A stretch of DNA of 44,627 nucleotides from Nocardia seriolae NBRC 15557 (GTDB lineage Bacteria > Actinomycetota > Actinomycetes > Mycobacteriales > Mycobacteriaceae), in assembly GCF_007990715.1 (NCBI RefSeq), contig NZ_BJWY01000054.1, forward strand, positions 1-44,627. The letters are read 5' to 3'. The first letter of the stretch is position 1; each line of letters opens with the position of its first letter. The translations under genes were made by a program, and so were the position numbers. Positions 31,507 through 40,114 of this stretch are shown here, in pieces. The notes beneath the pieces were generated by a model, which did not search any database, was not told the DNA's origin, and saw nothing but the letters and a program-made list of their open reading frames with translations.

Positions 31507-31878
31507 CCGCGTCACGCCCTCTCTCGCGCCGATCGCCCGCAGCTCTCGCCAGACTGCCGCGGCGTCTCCCGTTGGCTTGCCACAGCATCTCCCACTGGAT
31601 TGCCGCAGCATCGCTTCACCGGGTTGCCACGGCGTCTCTCATTAGATTGCCACAGCGCCTTTCACTGAATTGCCACAGCGTCGACGATCCGTATTGCGCG
31701 GACGTAAACGCGGGTAACGACGGCTTGTCGCGAGGCGAGAGAAAACCCACGCGGCTTTCTCGCCGACGGTCACCGTCGCACGCCCGCCGCCGTTACAGGC
31801 CGCGCATAGCGTTCCGCAGCATCGGAAACGAGCCCGCCACCCGGCGATTCGGGACGGGCGCAGCAGCGAGACGGATCC
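31507..31878. other. 372-bp divergent intergenic region between two APC permeases
   Basis: Contains the tandem 23-bp repeats (31555-31682) in its left half and both promoters. The right half (31690-31878) shows no open frame or clear hairpin that I can support. A weak GAGACGGATCC precedes the ATG at 31879. Confidence 0.6.
31555..31682. repeat. Tandem 23-bp repeat array (about six units)
   Basis: Units start at 31555, 31578, 31601, 31625, 31648 and 31671, so the period is 23 bp, with 24 bp once. The consensus is TGCCRCRGCRTCTCYCAYTG followed by three variable bases; the last unit is only half conserved. A weaker unit may precede the first. It lies between divergent permease genes, 50-180 bp upstream of the IclR-linked permease. 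Confidence 0.85.
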
Positions 31879-33396
31879 ATGACGCAGCAGATCGAACGCG
31901 CCACCGCCGCGCCACCCGGCACCGCAGCACCCGACGGGGTGCACCGGCTGAAAGCCAATGCCGTGGGTTTGCTCGGCGTCGTGTTCATGGCCATCGCCAC
32001 GGCCGCGCCGATCACCGCCATGACCGGCAATGTGCCCTTCATGATCTCGGCGGGCACCGGAAAGGGCACGCCCGCGGCGTTTCTGATCGCCATGGTGGTG
32101 CTCGCGGTGTTCTCGGTGGGCTTCACCACCATGAGCAAGCACATCACCGCGACCGGCGCGTTCTACGGGTTCATCTCCTTCGGGCTGGGTCGCTCGGCCG
32201 GACTGGCCTCGGGGCTGCTGGCCACCTTCGCGTACATGGTGTTCGAGGGTTCGCTGGTCGGCATCTTCTCCAGTTTCGGCGCGAGTACCGTCTCGGCGCA
32301 GTTCGGCTGGAACGTGCCGTGGTGGGTGTTCGCGATCGTCATGCTGGCCATCAATGCCCTGGGCACCTGGTTCGGTGTCGCGGTGGCGGAGAAGTTCCTG
32401 GTGGTGCTGCTGGGCACCGAATGCCTGGTGCTGGCCATCATGGGTGTCGCGGTGGCGCTGCACGGCGGTGGGCCGCACGGGTTCTCGTTCGCGCCGCTGA
32501 ATCCGGTCAATGCCTTCACCGGTCCGTCGGCGGGGCTGGGCCTGTTCTTCGCGTTCTGGTCGTGGGTCGGGTTCGAGTCGACGGCCATGTACGGCGAGGA
32601 GTCGCGCGATCCCAAGCGGATCATCCCCAAGGCGACCATGATCGCGGTCATCGGCGTGGGCGTCTTCTACGTGTTCGTGTCGTGGATGGCCATGTCCGGC
32701 AACGGCATCGACGAATCGGCGGCGCTGGCCGGGTCCGCGAATCCGATGGACGTGTTCTTCCACCCGACCCAGACCTACGTCGGGCACTGGGCGGTGAGCG
32801 CCATGCAGTGGCTCATGATGACCGGATCGCTGGCCTGCGGCATGGCCTTCCACAACTGCGCGGCCCGCTACCTGTACGCCCTCGGCCGTGAGGGCGTGTT
32901 CCCGGCGCTCAAGCGCACGGTGGGGCGCACCCACCCCAAGCACGGCTCGCCGCACATCGCGGGCCTGGTGCAGAGCGTGGTGGCCGTCGCGCTGGTGGCC
33001 GGGTTCGGTATCGCCGGGAAGGATCCCTACACCGGCACCTACACGCTGCTGGCCATTCTCGGCACCATGGCCATCCTGGTGGTGCAGGCGACCTGCTCGT
33101 TCGCGGTGCTGGCCTACTTCCGCAACCACCATCCCGAAACCCGGCACTGGTTCAAGACTTTCCTGGCCCCGCTGCTGGGCGGGCTCGCCATGATCGGCGT
33201 GGTGCTGCTGCTGGTCTCCAATATGGGCACGGCCGCGGGCACCGAATCCGGCTCGCTGGTCCTGAAGGCGACGCCGTGGCTGGTGGCCGCGATCGCCCTG
33301 GGCGGCTTCGGTTTCGCGCAGTATCTGAAGCGCCGCTCCCCCGACCGCTACGCCCTGGTGGGCCGGACCGTGCTGGAGGAAACCCACGAACGCTGA
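31879..33396 (+). CDS. APC-superfamily amino-acid permease
   Basis: A 505-residue transporter with about 12 helices. LKANAVGLLGVVFMAIATAAPITAMTGNVPF is the first-helix region, HITATGAFYGFISFGLGRSAGLASGLLATFAYMVF follows, and FAFWSWVGFESTAMYGEESRDPKRIIPKAT is the classic APC loop. It belongs to the group often annotated as ethanolamine, putrescine or amino-acid permease. A strong hairpin follows the gene. It is divergent from the permease-iclR operon and may share its control. Confidence 0.91.
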   Translation: MTQQIERATAAPPGTAAPDGVHRLKANAVGLLGVVFMAIATAAPITAMTGNVPFMISAGTGKGTPAAFLIAMVVLAVFSVGFTTMSKHITATGAFYGFISFGLGRSAGLASGLLATFAYMVFEGSLVGIFSSFGASTVSAQFGWNVPWWVFAIVMLAINALGTWFGVAVAEKFLVVLLGTECLVLAIMGVAVALHGGGPHGFSFAPLNPVNAFTGPSAGLGLFFAFWSWVGFESTAMYGEESRDPKRIIPKATMIAVIGVGVFYVFVSWMAMSGNGIDESAALAGSANPMDVFFHPTQTYVGHWAVSAMQWLMMTGSLACGMAFHNCAARYLYALGREGVFPALKRTVGRTHPKHGSPHIAGLVQSVVAVALVAGFGIAGKDPYTGTYTLLAILGTMAILVVQATCSFAVLAYFRNHHPETRHWFKTFLAPLLGGLAMIGVVLLLVSNMGTAAGTESGSLVLKATPWLVAAIALGGFGFAQYLKRRSPDRYALVGRTVLEETHER

Positions 33397-33434
33397 CCCT
33401 GCTTCACCATGACTGCCACCCCTCCTCAGTGGCA

Positions 33435-33465
33435 ACGGCCCGGCGCCTTTCGGTCGCCGGGCCGT
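33435..33465 (+). terminator. Intrinsic terminator after the APC permease
   Basis: ACGGCCCGGCG (33435-33445) pairs perfectly with CGCCGGGCCGT (33455-33465) around a 9-nt loop, then CTTGTGT. Confidence 0.8.
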
Positions 33466-33780
33466 CTTGTGTGCTTCGGTGCGCCGTGCACGTATCCGAC
33501 GCCCCGCGGTGGCACCCTCGGAAGTGCGCGTTGCGGTTCGCCCCACGGCGTGCCGAACAGTCGGACCGGGCCTTGGCGATGATCACGAAACCCGACCGGC
33601 CACAACGAGTGTCACCGGTGGGTGGCGCAAGTGCCCACCGCACGGGCGGGTACGGCACGGGAAGTCGGCCGGTTGGCGCGGTAGGTCAGTCGCCCGAATG
33701 GGGCGCGGAATCCGCGATCACGACCTCGACCTCGGCCGATGGCCCGAGCGGGGTGCGCATCGGCCCGCCGGGATGCGCAC
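33466..33780. other. 315-bp gap with no gene I can support
   Basis: Between the permease terminator and the GNAT promoter. A minus-strand frame of 84 codons (33404-33658) crosses it, but the frame overlaps the terminator, has an arginine- and cysteine-rich composition without family resemblance, and lacks a ribosome-binding site. Confidence 0.5.
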
Positions 33781-33786
33781 TAGCCT
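33781..33786 (+). promoter_or_regulatory. -10 box TAGCCT of a probable leaderless promoter
   Basis: TAGCCT ends 6 nt before the ATG at 33793, so transcription probably starts at the A of the start codon. Confidence 0.5.
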
Positions 33787-33792
33787 GGCAGG

Positions 33793-34251
33793 ATGCGCAT
33801 TGTGATCGACGATCTCACCGGGGCCGAGGTGATCGGGCTGCTGGAGGCCCACGTGGCGGAGATGCTGGCCAACTCGCCCGAGGAGAGCATGCACGCGCTC
33901 GATCTCGAGGGGCTGCGCAAGCCGGAGATCACCTTCTGGTCGGTGTGGGACGGCGACACACTGGGCGGATGCGGGGCGCTCAAGGAGCTGGATCCGACCC
34001 ACGGGGAGATCAAGTCCATGCGCACCGCGGCCGAGTTGCGGGGGCGCGGGGTGGCCGGACAGCTGTTGCGGCACATCATCGCCGAAGCGCGGGCGCGCGG
34101 GTACGAACGGTTGAGCCTGGAGACCGGGGCGCCGGAGTTCTATCTGCCCGCGGTGCGGTTGTACGAGCGGCACGGGTTCGAGCACTGCGGGCCGTTCGCC
34201 GATTACACCGCGGATCCGCACAGCGTGTTCATGACGCTGCCGCTAGATTGA
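33793..34251 (+). CDS. GNAT-family N-acetyltransferase
   Basis: A 152-residue acetyl-CoA-dependent acyltransferase. The strand GEIKSMRTAAELRGRGVAGQLLRHII contains the acetyl-CoA pyrophosphate loop (R/Q-x-x-G-x-G/A form: RGRGVAG), and YERLSLETGAPEFYLPAVRLYERHGFEHCGPF is the C-terminal motif B region. It resembles the YedL/YsnE group of small cytosolic acetyltransferases. The substrate is unknown. It converges with the next gene, overlapping by 9 nt at the 3' ends. Confidence 0.9.
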   Translation: MRIVIDDLTGAEVIGLLEAHVAEMLANSPEESMHALDLEGLRKPEITFWSVWDGDTLGGCGALKELDPTHGEIKSMRTAAELRGRGVAGQLLRHIIAEARARGYERLSLETGAPEFYLPAVRLYERHGFEHCGPFADYTADPHSVFMTLPLD

Positions 34252-34881
34252 CGCACCGGTCCGGCGGGCGCGTCGGCGCATCGCCATCTCGCCCAGCGCG
34301 GTGACCGCGACCGCCAGGATCACGAACGCGACGACCAGGAACACCAGTCCGACCGACATCGAGCCGTAGCCCTGCTGCCGGGGGTCGATGAACGGGTAGG
34401 GGTACCAGTCGACGATCGGTCCGCGGATCAGGGTGTAGACGCCGTAGACGACCGGGTAGGCCAGCAAGGGGGCGATGAGCCGAGCACCGATGCCCAGCGC
34501 GGCCGGGACCAGCAACCAGTCGGCGAGCGCGACCAGCGGGGTCACCCGGTGCAGGGTGTCATCGGTCCACGGGTAGGCGATGCCGACATTGATCTTCTGC
34601 AGCAGCAGCGCGAAGACGACGCCGGTGATCAGGATGTAGAGGGTGGCCGCGCAGCGGAAGATCTGCCAGCCGCGCCCCTGCGGATCGAACAGCGCGATCC
34701 CGATCCAGGCCGCGATGATGATCAGGTTGGACTGGATGGTGAAGTAGCTGAAGAAGTTTCCGATGCTCGCCGCTACCGGCCCCAGATGGGTGGCGCTCCA
34801 GACGACCGCGGCGATGTCCAGCCCCGCGACGGCCAACAGCAGTAACCGACCCCACAGCGGATGCACCGCAACGCCGTTCAT
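34243..34881 (-). CDS. Pr6Pr-family integral membrane protein
   Basis: A 212-residue protein with six hydrophobic segments, similar to the Pr6Pr (FAR-17a/AIG1-like) family. FFSYFTIQSNLIIIAAWIGIALF, HRVTPLVALADWLL and YGVYTLIRGPIVDWYPYPFIDP are the signature elements, with conserved Asn, His and Asp residues in membrane segments. Eukaryotic relatives are lipid hydrolases; the bacterial role is unknown. The start ATG is at the beginning of a short hydrophilic head. It is divergent from hrpA. Confidence 0.85.
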   Translation of the reverse strand: MNGVAVHPLWGRLLLLAVAGLDIAAVVWSATHLGPVAASIGNFFSYFTIQSNLIIIAAWIGIALFDPQGRGWQIFRCAATLYILITGVVFALLLQKINVGIAYPWTDDTLHRVTPLVALADWLLVPAALGIGARLIAPLLAYPVVYGVYTLIRGPIVDWYPYPFIDPRQQGYGSMSVGLVFLVVAFVILAVAVTALGEMAMRRRARRTGASI

Positions 34882-35002
34882 GACCAGATATTCGCACGCC
34901 GAATCGCCGGAATGCGGACGATACGCCGAATCAGCATCCTTCGGGCAATCCCGGATTCGGGTCGCCGGAGACCGCGCCGACCGGCCCGGATGGATACTTC
35001 GC

Positions 35003-35008
35003 TATCGT
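35003..35008 (+). promoter_or_regulatory. -10 box TATCGT upstream of hrpA
   Basis: TATCGT ends 10 nt before the ATG at 35019, with no Shine-Dalgarno sequence between. The leader would be 0-4 nt. Confidence 0.4.
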
Positions 35009-35018
35009 TGACGGTGCA

Positions 35019-38000
35019 ATGACCAGGACCGCCGCCACCGCTCGCGAGCTTCGTACCCGCCTGGCCGATCTCTCGATCCGCGACGAATACCGCTTGCGTC
35101 GCAGGCTCGACAAGGCCCGCGGCGGCGATCTCACCGACCTCGAAGCAGACATCGACGCCGCCCAGCGCCGGGTCGAGACCCGCCGGGCCGCCGTCCCGAC
35201 CATCCGGTATCCGGAGCAGTTGCCGGTCTCCGCGCGCCGCGATGACATCGCGAAGGCCATCGCCGAGCATCAGGTCGTGATCGTGGCCGGTGAGACCGGC
35301 TCGGGCAAGACCACGCAGCTACCCAAGATCTGCCTGGAACTCGGGCGCGGGATCCGCGGCACCATCGGCCACACCCAGCCGCGGCGACTGGCCGCGCGCA
35401 CGGTGGCCGAGCGCATTGCCGAGGAACTGGGCACCGAACTCGGGGACGTGGTCGGCTACGCGGTCCGGTTCACCGATCAGGCCTCGGATCGCACGCTGGT
35501 CAAGCTCATGACCGACGGCATTCTGCTGGCCGAGATCCAGCGCGACCGGCTGCTGCGGCGCTACGACACGATCATCATCGACGAGGCGCACGAACGCAGC
35601 CTCAATATCGACTTCCTGATGGGGTATCTCAAGCAGCTGCTGCCCAAGCGGCCGGACCTGAAGATCGTCATCACCTCGGCGACCATCGATCCGGAATTGT
35701 TCGCCCGGCACTTCGCCGACGAGAAGGGCACGCCCGCACCGATTGTCGAGGTGTCGGGGCGGTCGTATCCGGTGGAGGTCCGCTATCGGCCGCTGTCGCT
35801 GGAGATTCCGGTCACCTCCGAGGATCCCGACGACGAGGACACCGAGATCGTCGACCGCGATCCCACCGACGCCATCGGGGACGCGGTGCGCGAACTCCAG
35901 GCCGAGGGCGACGGGGACATCCTGGTGTTCCTTTCGGGCGAGCGTGAGATCCGCGACACCGCGGACTCGCTGCGCGATATGCGCCTGCCGCGCACCGAGA
36001 TCCTGCCGCTGTACGCGCGGCTTTCGGCGGCCGAGCAGCACAAGGTATTCGAGTCGCACACCGGCCGCCGGGTGGTGCTGGCCACCAACGTCGCCGAGAC
36101 CTCGCTGACCGTGCCGGGCATCCGGTACGTGATCGACCCCGGCACGGCCCGCATTTCGCGCTACTCGATGCGCACCAAGGTGCAGCGGCTGCCGATCGAG
36201 TCGATCTCGCAGGCGTCGGCGCGGCAGCGGTCGGGCCGCTGCGGCCGTGTCGCGGACGGCATCGCGATTCGGCTCTACTCCGAGGACGACTTCGAATCCC
36301 GGCCGCAGTTCACCGAACCGGAGATCCTGCGCACCAATCTGGCCGCCGTCATTCTCCAGATGACCGCGCTCGGGCTCGGCGATATCGAGAGCTTCCCGTT
36401 CGTGGAGGCGCCCGACGGTCGCGCCATCCGCGATGGCATCGCGCTGCTCGAGGAGCTGGGCGCGCTCGGCCGGGCCGAAGCCGAAACCGCTGCCCGCCAC
36501 GACATTCCCGACGCGGGCCTGATCCTCACCCCCATCGGCCGCGAGATGGCCCAGATCCCGGTCGATCCCCGCATGGCGCGCATGCTGGTGGAGGCCAACC
36601 GCGGCGGCTGCCTCGCCGAGGTCCTCATCATCGTCGCCGCCCTGTCCATCCAGGACGTCCGCGAACGCCCCGTCGAACACCAGCAGGCCGCCGACACCAA
36701 GCACGCCCGCTTCACCATCGAGGGCTCCGACTTCCTGTCCTACCTCCGCCTCTGGGACTACCTCCGGGAACAGCGCAACGCCCTGTCCTCCAACCAGTTC
36801 CGCCGCCTGTGCCGGGACGAATTCCTGCACTACCTCCGCATCCGCGAATGGCAGGACCTGCACGGCCAACTCCGCACCATCACCCGCTCCCTCGGCTGGA
36901 CCACCGAAGGCACCGACGCCCAATTCGACCGCACCGCAACCCCTTCCGACGACCCCCAGAACACCGACGGACGATCCGGACGTAACCGGCGCAGAGGCAC
37001 CGCGCGCGCCGCTGACACCACCCACGACGGCCAACCGGGGCCCAGCCGTAACTCTCAGCGCGGCACCACCTCCGAGCGCGGCGGGCAGCCCGGACGAGTC
37101 GCGGGATCGGATCGCGACGGTTCGACGGGGCGTGGTGCAGGAGTCGGGCAGGGTGGCGAGTCTCGTGTTCATGGAGCTTCACCGCGCGGCAATTCCGCTG
37201 GGCGCGGCGGAGATTCGGGACGTGGCGGCAGCGGGTCCGAGGGTGGGCGCGGCGGCGCAGGTGGAACGGGGTCCGGGAGCCCGCGGGCCGGGCTGGCCGA
37301 GTCGCTGGCGGCGAAGGCCGGAGGCGGGGATGATTCGCTGCCGTGGGATGTGACGTCCATCCATCAGGCGTTGCTGGCGGGGATGTTGTCGCATATCGGC
37401 GTGCGAGAGGCCGAGAGTCGGGAGTTTCTCGGGGCTCGGAATGCGAAGTTCATGATCTTCCCGGGGTCGGGGTTGGCGAAGAAGCCGCCGCGGTGGGTGA
37501 TGGCGGCGGAGTTGGTGGAGACTTCGCGGTTGTGGGGGCGGACGGCGGCGCGGATCGAGCCCGAGTGGGCCGAGCGGCTGGCCGGGGATCTGGTGAAACG
37601 GACGTACTCCGAGCCGCATTGGTCGGCCAAGCGGGGGGCGGCGGCCGCGTACGAGCGGGTCACGTTGTACGGGATTCCGCTGGTTACGCAGCGGCGGGTG
37701 GACGTCGGGCGGATCGATCCGGAGTTGTCGCGGGAGCTGTTCATCCGGCATGCGCTGGTGCAGGGCGAGTGGCAGACCAAGCACCGGTTCTTCGCGCGCA
37801 ACCGGGAATTGCTCGAGGATGTCGCGGATCTGGAGCATCGGGCGCGGCGGCGCGACATCCTGGTCGACGATCAGGTGCTGTTCGACTTCTACGATCAGCG
37901 GATTCCGTCGGACATCGTGTCGGTGCGGCATTTCGACAGCTGGTGGCGCAAGGCCCAGCGCCAGGATGCCAACCTGCTGGACTTCACCGCCTCCACGGTG

Positions 38001-39413
38001 GTGAACGAGGATGCGGCGGTGCTGGATCCGACCGCGTATCCGGACAGCTGGCGCCAGGGTGAGCTGACCTTCCCGCTCACCTACCAGTTCGAGCCCGGCC
38101 AGGCCGATGACGGTGTGACCGTGCACATTCCGATCGCCCAGCTGGCGCATGTGCGCTCGGTCGGCTTCGACTGGCTGGTGCCGGGCATGCGCGAGGAACT
38201 GGCCGCGGCCTTCATCAAGACGCTGCCGAAGCAGTTGCGCCGCACCGTCGTTCCCGCACCCGACTTCGCCAAGGCGGCGCTGGACCGACTCACGCCCCGG
38301 GCCGAACCACTGCGCACCGGCCTGGCGCGCGAGCTGTCGCAACTGGGCTCGGTGACCATTACCGCCGGGCACCTGGACCCGGCCGGTCTGCCCGACCACC
38401 TGCGCATGACCTTCGCCGCCACCGACCCGTCGGGCACCGTGGTCGCCCGCAGCAAGAGCCTGGCCGAGCTGAAAACCCGCCTGGCCGAACAGGTCTCGAA
38501 GTCGGTGGCGCGCGCCAATACCGCCGCCGAGCGGGCCCCGACCACGGTCTGGACCTCGGAATCGCTGGGCACCCTGCCGGCCGCGGTCAAACGCCAGGTC
38601 GGCGGCCAGACCATTACCGGCTACCCGGCCCTGGTCGCCGAGCCCGCCGGCGTGGCCGTGCGCGTGCTCAGCTCCCCCGCCGAGCAGGCCACCGCCATGC
38701 GCACCGGCACCCGCGCCCTGCTGCTGGGCGCGATCACCACCAATACCCGCGCGGTCACCGCGGGCCTGCCGCCCACCGATCGCCTTGCGCTGAGCCAGAA
38801 TCCGTGCGGCACCCTGGACGCGCTCGTCGAGGACTGCCGCGCCTGCGCCGCCGACGAGCTCATCGCGGCCAATGGCGGCCCGGTCCGCTCACCCGACCAG
38901 TTCAAGGCGCTGGTCGAGAAGGTGCGCCCGAAATTCACCACGGCCGTGGCGAATATCGTCCGCTCCGTGGTCCCCGCGCTGGCCGAGGCCCACCGCCTGC
39001 GCGCCGCGCTGGCCGAATCCCGCGACCGCGACGCCACCGACGATGTGACCCACCAGCTCGACGAGCTGATCTTCCCCGGCTTCGTCTCCGAATGGGGCAG
39101 CGCGCGTTTGCGAGAACTCCCCCGCTACCTGGAGGCGGCCCGCCTGCGCCTGGAAGCCCTGCCCGCCGCCGCCAACCGCGACCGCGCGGGCATGGCCGAA
39201 CTGGACCGCGTCCACGACGCCTACGACCGCCTGCTCGCCAACCTCCCCGAGGCCCGCCGGGGCGGCCGCGACATCCTCGAAATCTGGTGGATGATCGAGG
39301 AATTGCGAGTGAGCCTGTTCGCCCAGCAGCTGGGCACCCCCTACCCCATCTCCGCCAAGCGCATCGAAAAGGCCGTCGACGCGGCCCGCCGCCCGCCACA
39401 GCAACCACGCTGA
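35019..39413 (+). CDS. hrpA: ATP-dependent DEAH-box RNA helicase HrpA
   Basis: A 1464-residue superfamily II helicase. Motif I GETGSGKTTQLPK lies near residue 91, DEAH motif IIDEAHERSLNIDF near 187, SAT motif TSATID near 219, and motif VI QRSGRCGRV near 405. Winged-helix, ratchet and OB-like regions and the bacterial HrpA-specific C-terminal domain follow. In E. coli HrpA acts on mRNA and rescues stalled ribosomes. The unusual feature is a Gly/Arg/Ser-rich segment from about residue 637 to 770 that makes the protein longer than the usual roughly 1300 residues. Position between oxyR and nrdR matches the corynebacterial order. Confidence 0.95.
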   Translation: MTRTAATARELRTRLADLSIRDEYRLRRRLDKARGGDLTDLEADIDAAQRRVETRRAAVPTIRYPEQLPVSARRDDIAKAIAEHQVVIVAGETGSGKTTQLPKICLELGRGIRGTIGHTQPRRLAARTVAERIAEELGTELGDVVGYAVRFTDQASDRTLVKLMTDGILLAEIQRDRLLRRYDTIIIDEAHERSLNIDFLMGYLKQLLPKRPDLKIVITSATIDPELFARHFADEKGTPAPIVEVSGRSYPVEVRYRPLSLEIPVTSEDPDDEDTEIVDRDPTDAIGDAVRELQAEGDGDILVFLSGEREIRDTADSLRDMRLPRTEILPLYARLSAAEQHKVFESHTGRRVVLATNVAETSLTVPGIRYVIDPGTARISRYSMRTKVQRLPIESISQASARQRSGRCGRVADGIAIRLYSEDDFESRPQFTEPEILRTNLAAVILQMTALGLGDIESFPFVEAPDGRAIRDGIALLEELGALGRAEAETAARHDIPDAGLILTPIGREMAQIPVDPRMARMLVEANRGGCLAEVLIIVAALSIQDVRERPVEHQQAADTKHARFTIEGSDFLSYLRLWDYLREQRNALSSNQFRRLCRDEFLHYLRIREWQDLHGQLRTITRSLGWTTEGTDAQFDRTATPSDDPQNTDGRSGRNRRRGTARAADTTHDGQPGPSRNSQRGTTSERGGQPGRVAGSDRDGSTGRGAGVGQGGESRVHGASPRGNSAGRGGDSGRGGSGSEGGRGGAGGTGSGSPRAGLAESLAAKAGGGDDSLPWDVTSIHQALLAGMLSHIGVREAESREFLGARNAKFMIFPGSGLAKKPPRWVMAAELVETSRLWGRTAARIEPEWAERLAGDLVKRTYSEPHWSAKRGAAAAYERVTLYGIPLVTQRRVDVGRIDPELSRELFIRHALVQGEWQTKHRFFARNRELLEDVADLEHRARRRDILVDDQVLFDFYDQRIPSDIVSVRHFDSWWRKAQRQDANLLDFTASTVVNEDAAVLDPTAYPDSWRQGELTFPLTYQFEPGQADDGVTVHIPIAQLAHVRSVGFDWLVPGMREELAAAFIKTLPKQLRRTVVPAPDFAKAALDRLTPRAEPLRTGLARELSQLGSVTITAGHLDPAGLPDHLRMTFAATDPSGTVVARSKSLAELKTRLAEQVSKSVARANTAAERAPTTVWTSESLGTLPAAVKRQVGGQTITGYPALVAEPAGVAVRVLSSPAEQATAMRTGTRALLLGAITTNTRAVTAGLPPTDRLALSQNPCGTLDALVEDCRACAADELIAANGGPVRSPDQFKALVEKVRPKFTTAVANIVRSVVPALAEAHRLRAALAESRDRDATDDVTHQLDELIFPGFVSEWGSARLRELPRYLEAARLRLEALPAAANRDRAGMAELDRVHDAYDRLLANLPEARRGGRDILEIWWMIEELRVSLFAQQLGTPYPISAKRIEKAVDAARRPPQQPR

Positions 39414-39461
39414 CCGCCGATATCGCGGCCTGCGGCGAGGCGGACACCGGTGAATACCACG

Positions 39462-39494
39462 CGGTCCGGCTCCGAATTGTTCGGAGCCGGACCG
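39462..39494. terminator. Bidirectional terminator between hrpA and nrdR
   Basis: CGGTCCGGCTCCGAA (39462-39476) and TTCGGAGCCGGACCG (39480-39494) form a perfect 15-bp stem with a TTG loop, between convergent genes. Confidence 0.85.
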
Positions 39495-39534
39495 GGAATC
39501 GTGGTCGTTGCCGCCGACCGTATCGGTCGCTCGG

Positions 39535-40011
39535 CTACTCCGCGGTGGCGCCGACCGAGTTGTCGGCCCGGTGCCGGCGCAGATCGGCGATCTCGCGCTC
39601 GAAATCCTCGGCGGAACTGAAGGATCGGTAGACCGAGGCGAAGCGCAGGTAGGCGACCTCGTCGAGATCGCGGAGCGGGCCGAGGATGGCCAGGCCGACC
39701 TCGTGGCTGGGCACCTCGGGGGAACCCTTGGCCCGCACCGCATCCTCGACCTGCTGGGCGAGCAGGTTGAGGGCGTCGGAGTCGACCTCGCGACCCTGGC
39801 AGGCGCGGCTCACGCCGCGAACGACCTTTTCACGGCTGAACGGTTCGGTGACGCCGCTGCGCTTCACCACCGACAGAATCGCGGTTTCGACAGTGGTGAA
39901 CCGGCGCCCGCACTCTGGACAGGCACGCCGCCTCCTGATGGCGGTGCCTTCCTCGGCTTCACGTGAGTCGACCACCCTCGAATCGGGATGGCGACAGTAC
40001 GGGCAATGCAT
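39535..40011 (-). CDS. nrdR: Ribonucleotide reductase repressor NrdR
   Basis: A 158-residue ATP/dATP-sensing repressor of ribonucleotide reductase genes. The N-terminal zinc ribbon uses C3, C6, C31 and C34 (MHCPYC, ACPECGRRF), and the ATP-cone domain (about 49-139) begins VVKRSGVTEPFSREKV. Length and both domains are canonical. The ATG at 40011 is chosen because the zinc ribbon starts there; the frame upstream is open but not conserved. It converges with hrpA and lies two genes from lexA, so nucleotide supply and SOS control are neighbours, as in mycobacteria. Confidence 0.97.
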   Translation of the reverse strand: MHCPYCRHPDSRVVDSREAEEGTAIRRRRACPECGRRFTTVETAILSVVKRSGVTEPFSREKVVRGVSRACQGREVDSDALNLLAQQVEDAVRAKGSPEVPSHEVGLAILGPLRDLDEVAYLRFASVYRSFSSAEDFEREIADLRRHRADNSVGATAE

Positions 40012-40114
40012 CCGGGATCCTTCGTCGATGCTGGGTTGACTGAAACCTCGAGCAATCTCGAGGATACCGTGGCAAACCCGGTCCGCGACGTCCGCCCGTG
40101 TCACGCGGCCGGAA

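Noticed and set aside
31555..31682. CRISPR array
   Set aside because: The 23-bp units are contiguous with no unique spacers, and no cas gene is in the window.
31642..33546. 634-codon open frame antisense to the APC permease
   Set aside because: Low-complexity Arg/His/Gly product overlapping a clear 12-helix transporter and its terminator.
33404..33658. 84-codon minus-strand frame after the APC permease
   Set aside because: Overlaps the intrinsic terminator, lacks a ribosome-binding site and resembles no family.
35319..37172. 617-codon open frame antisense to hrpA
   Set aside because: A shadow of the hrpA reading frame with no recognisable domain; hrpA motifs are clear on the plus strand.
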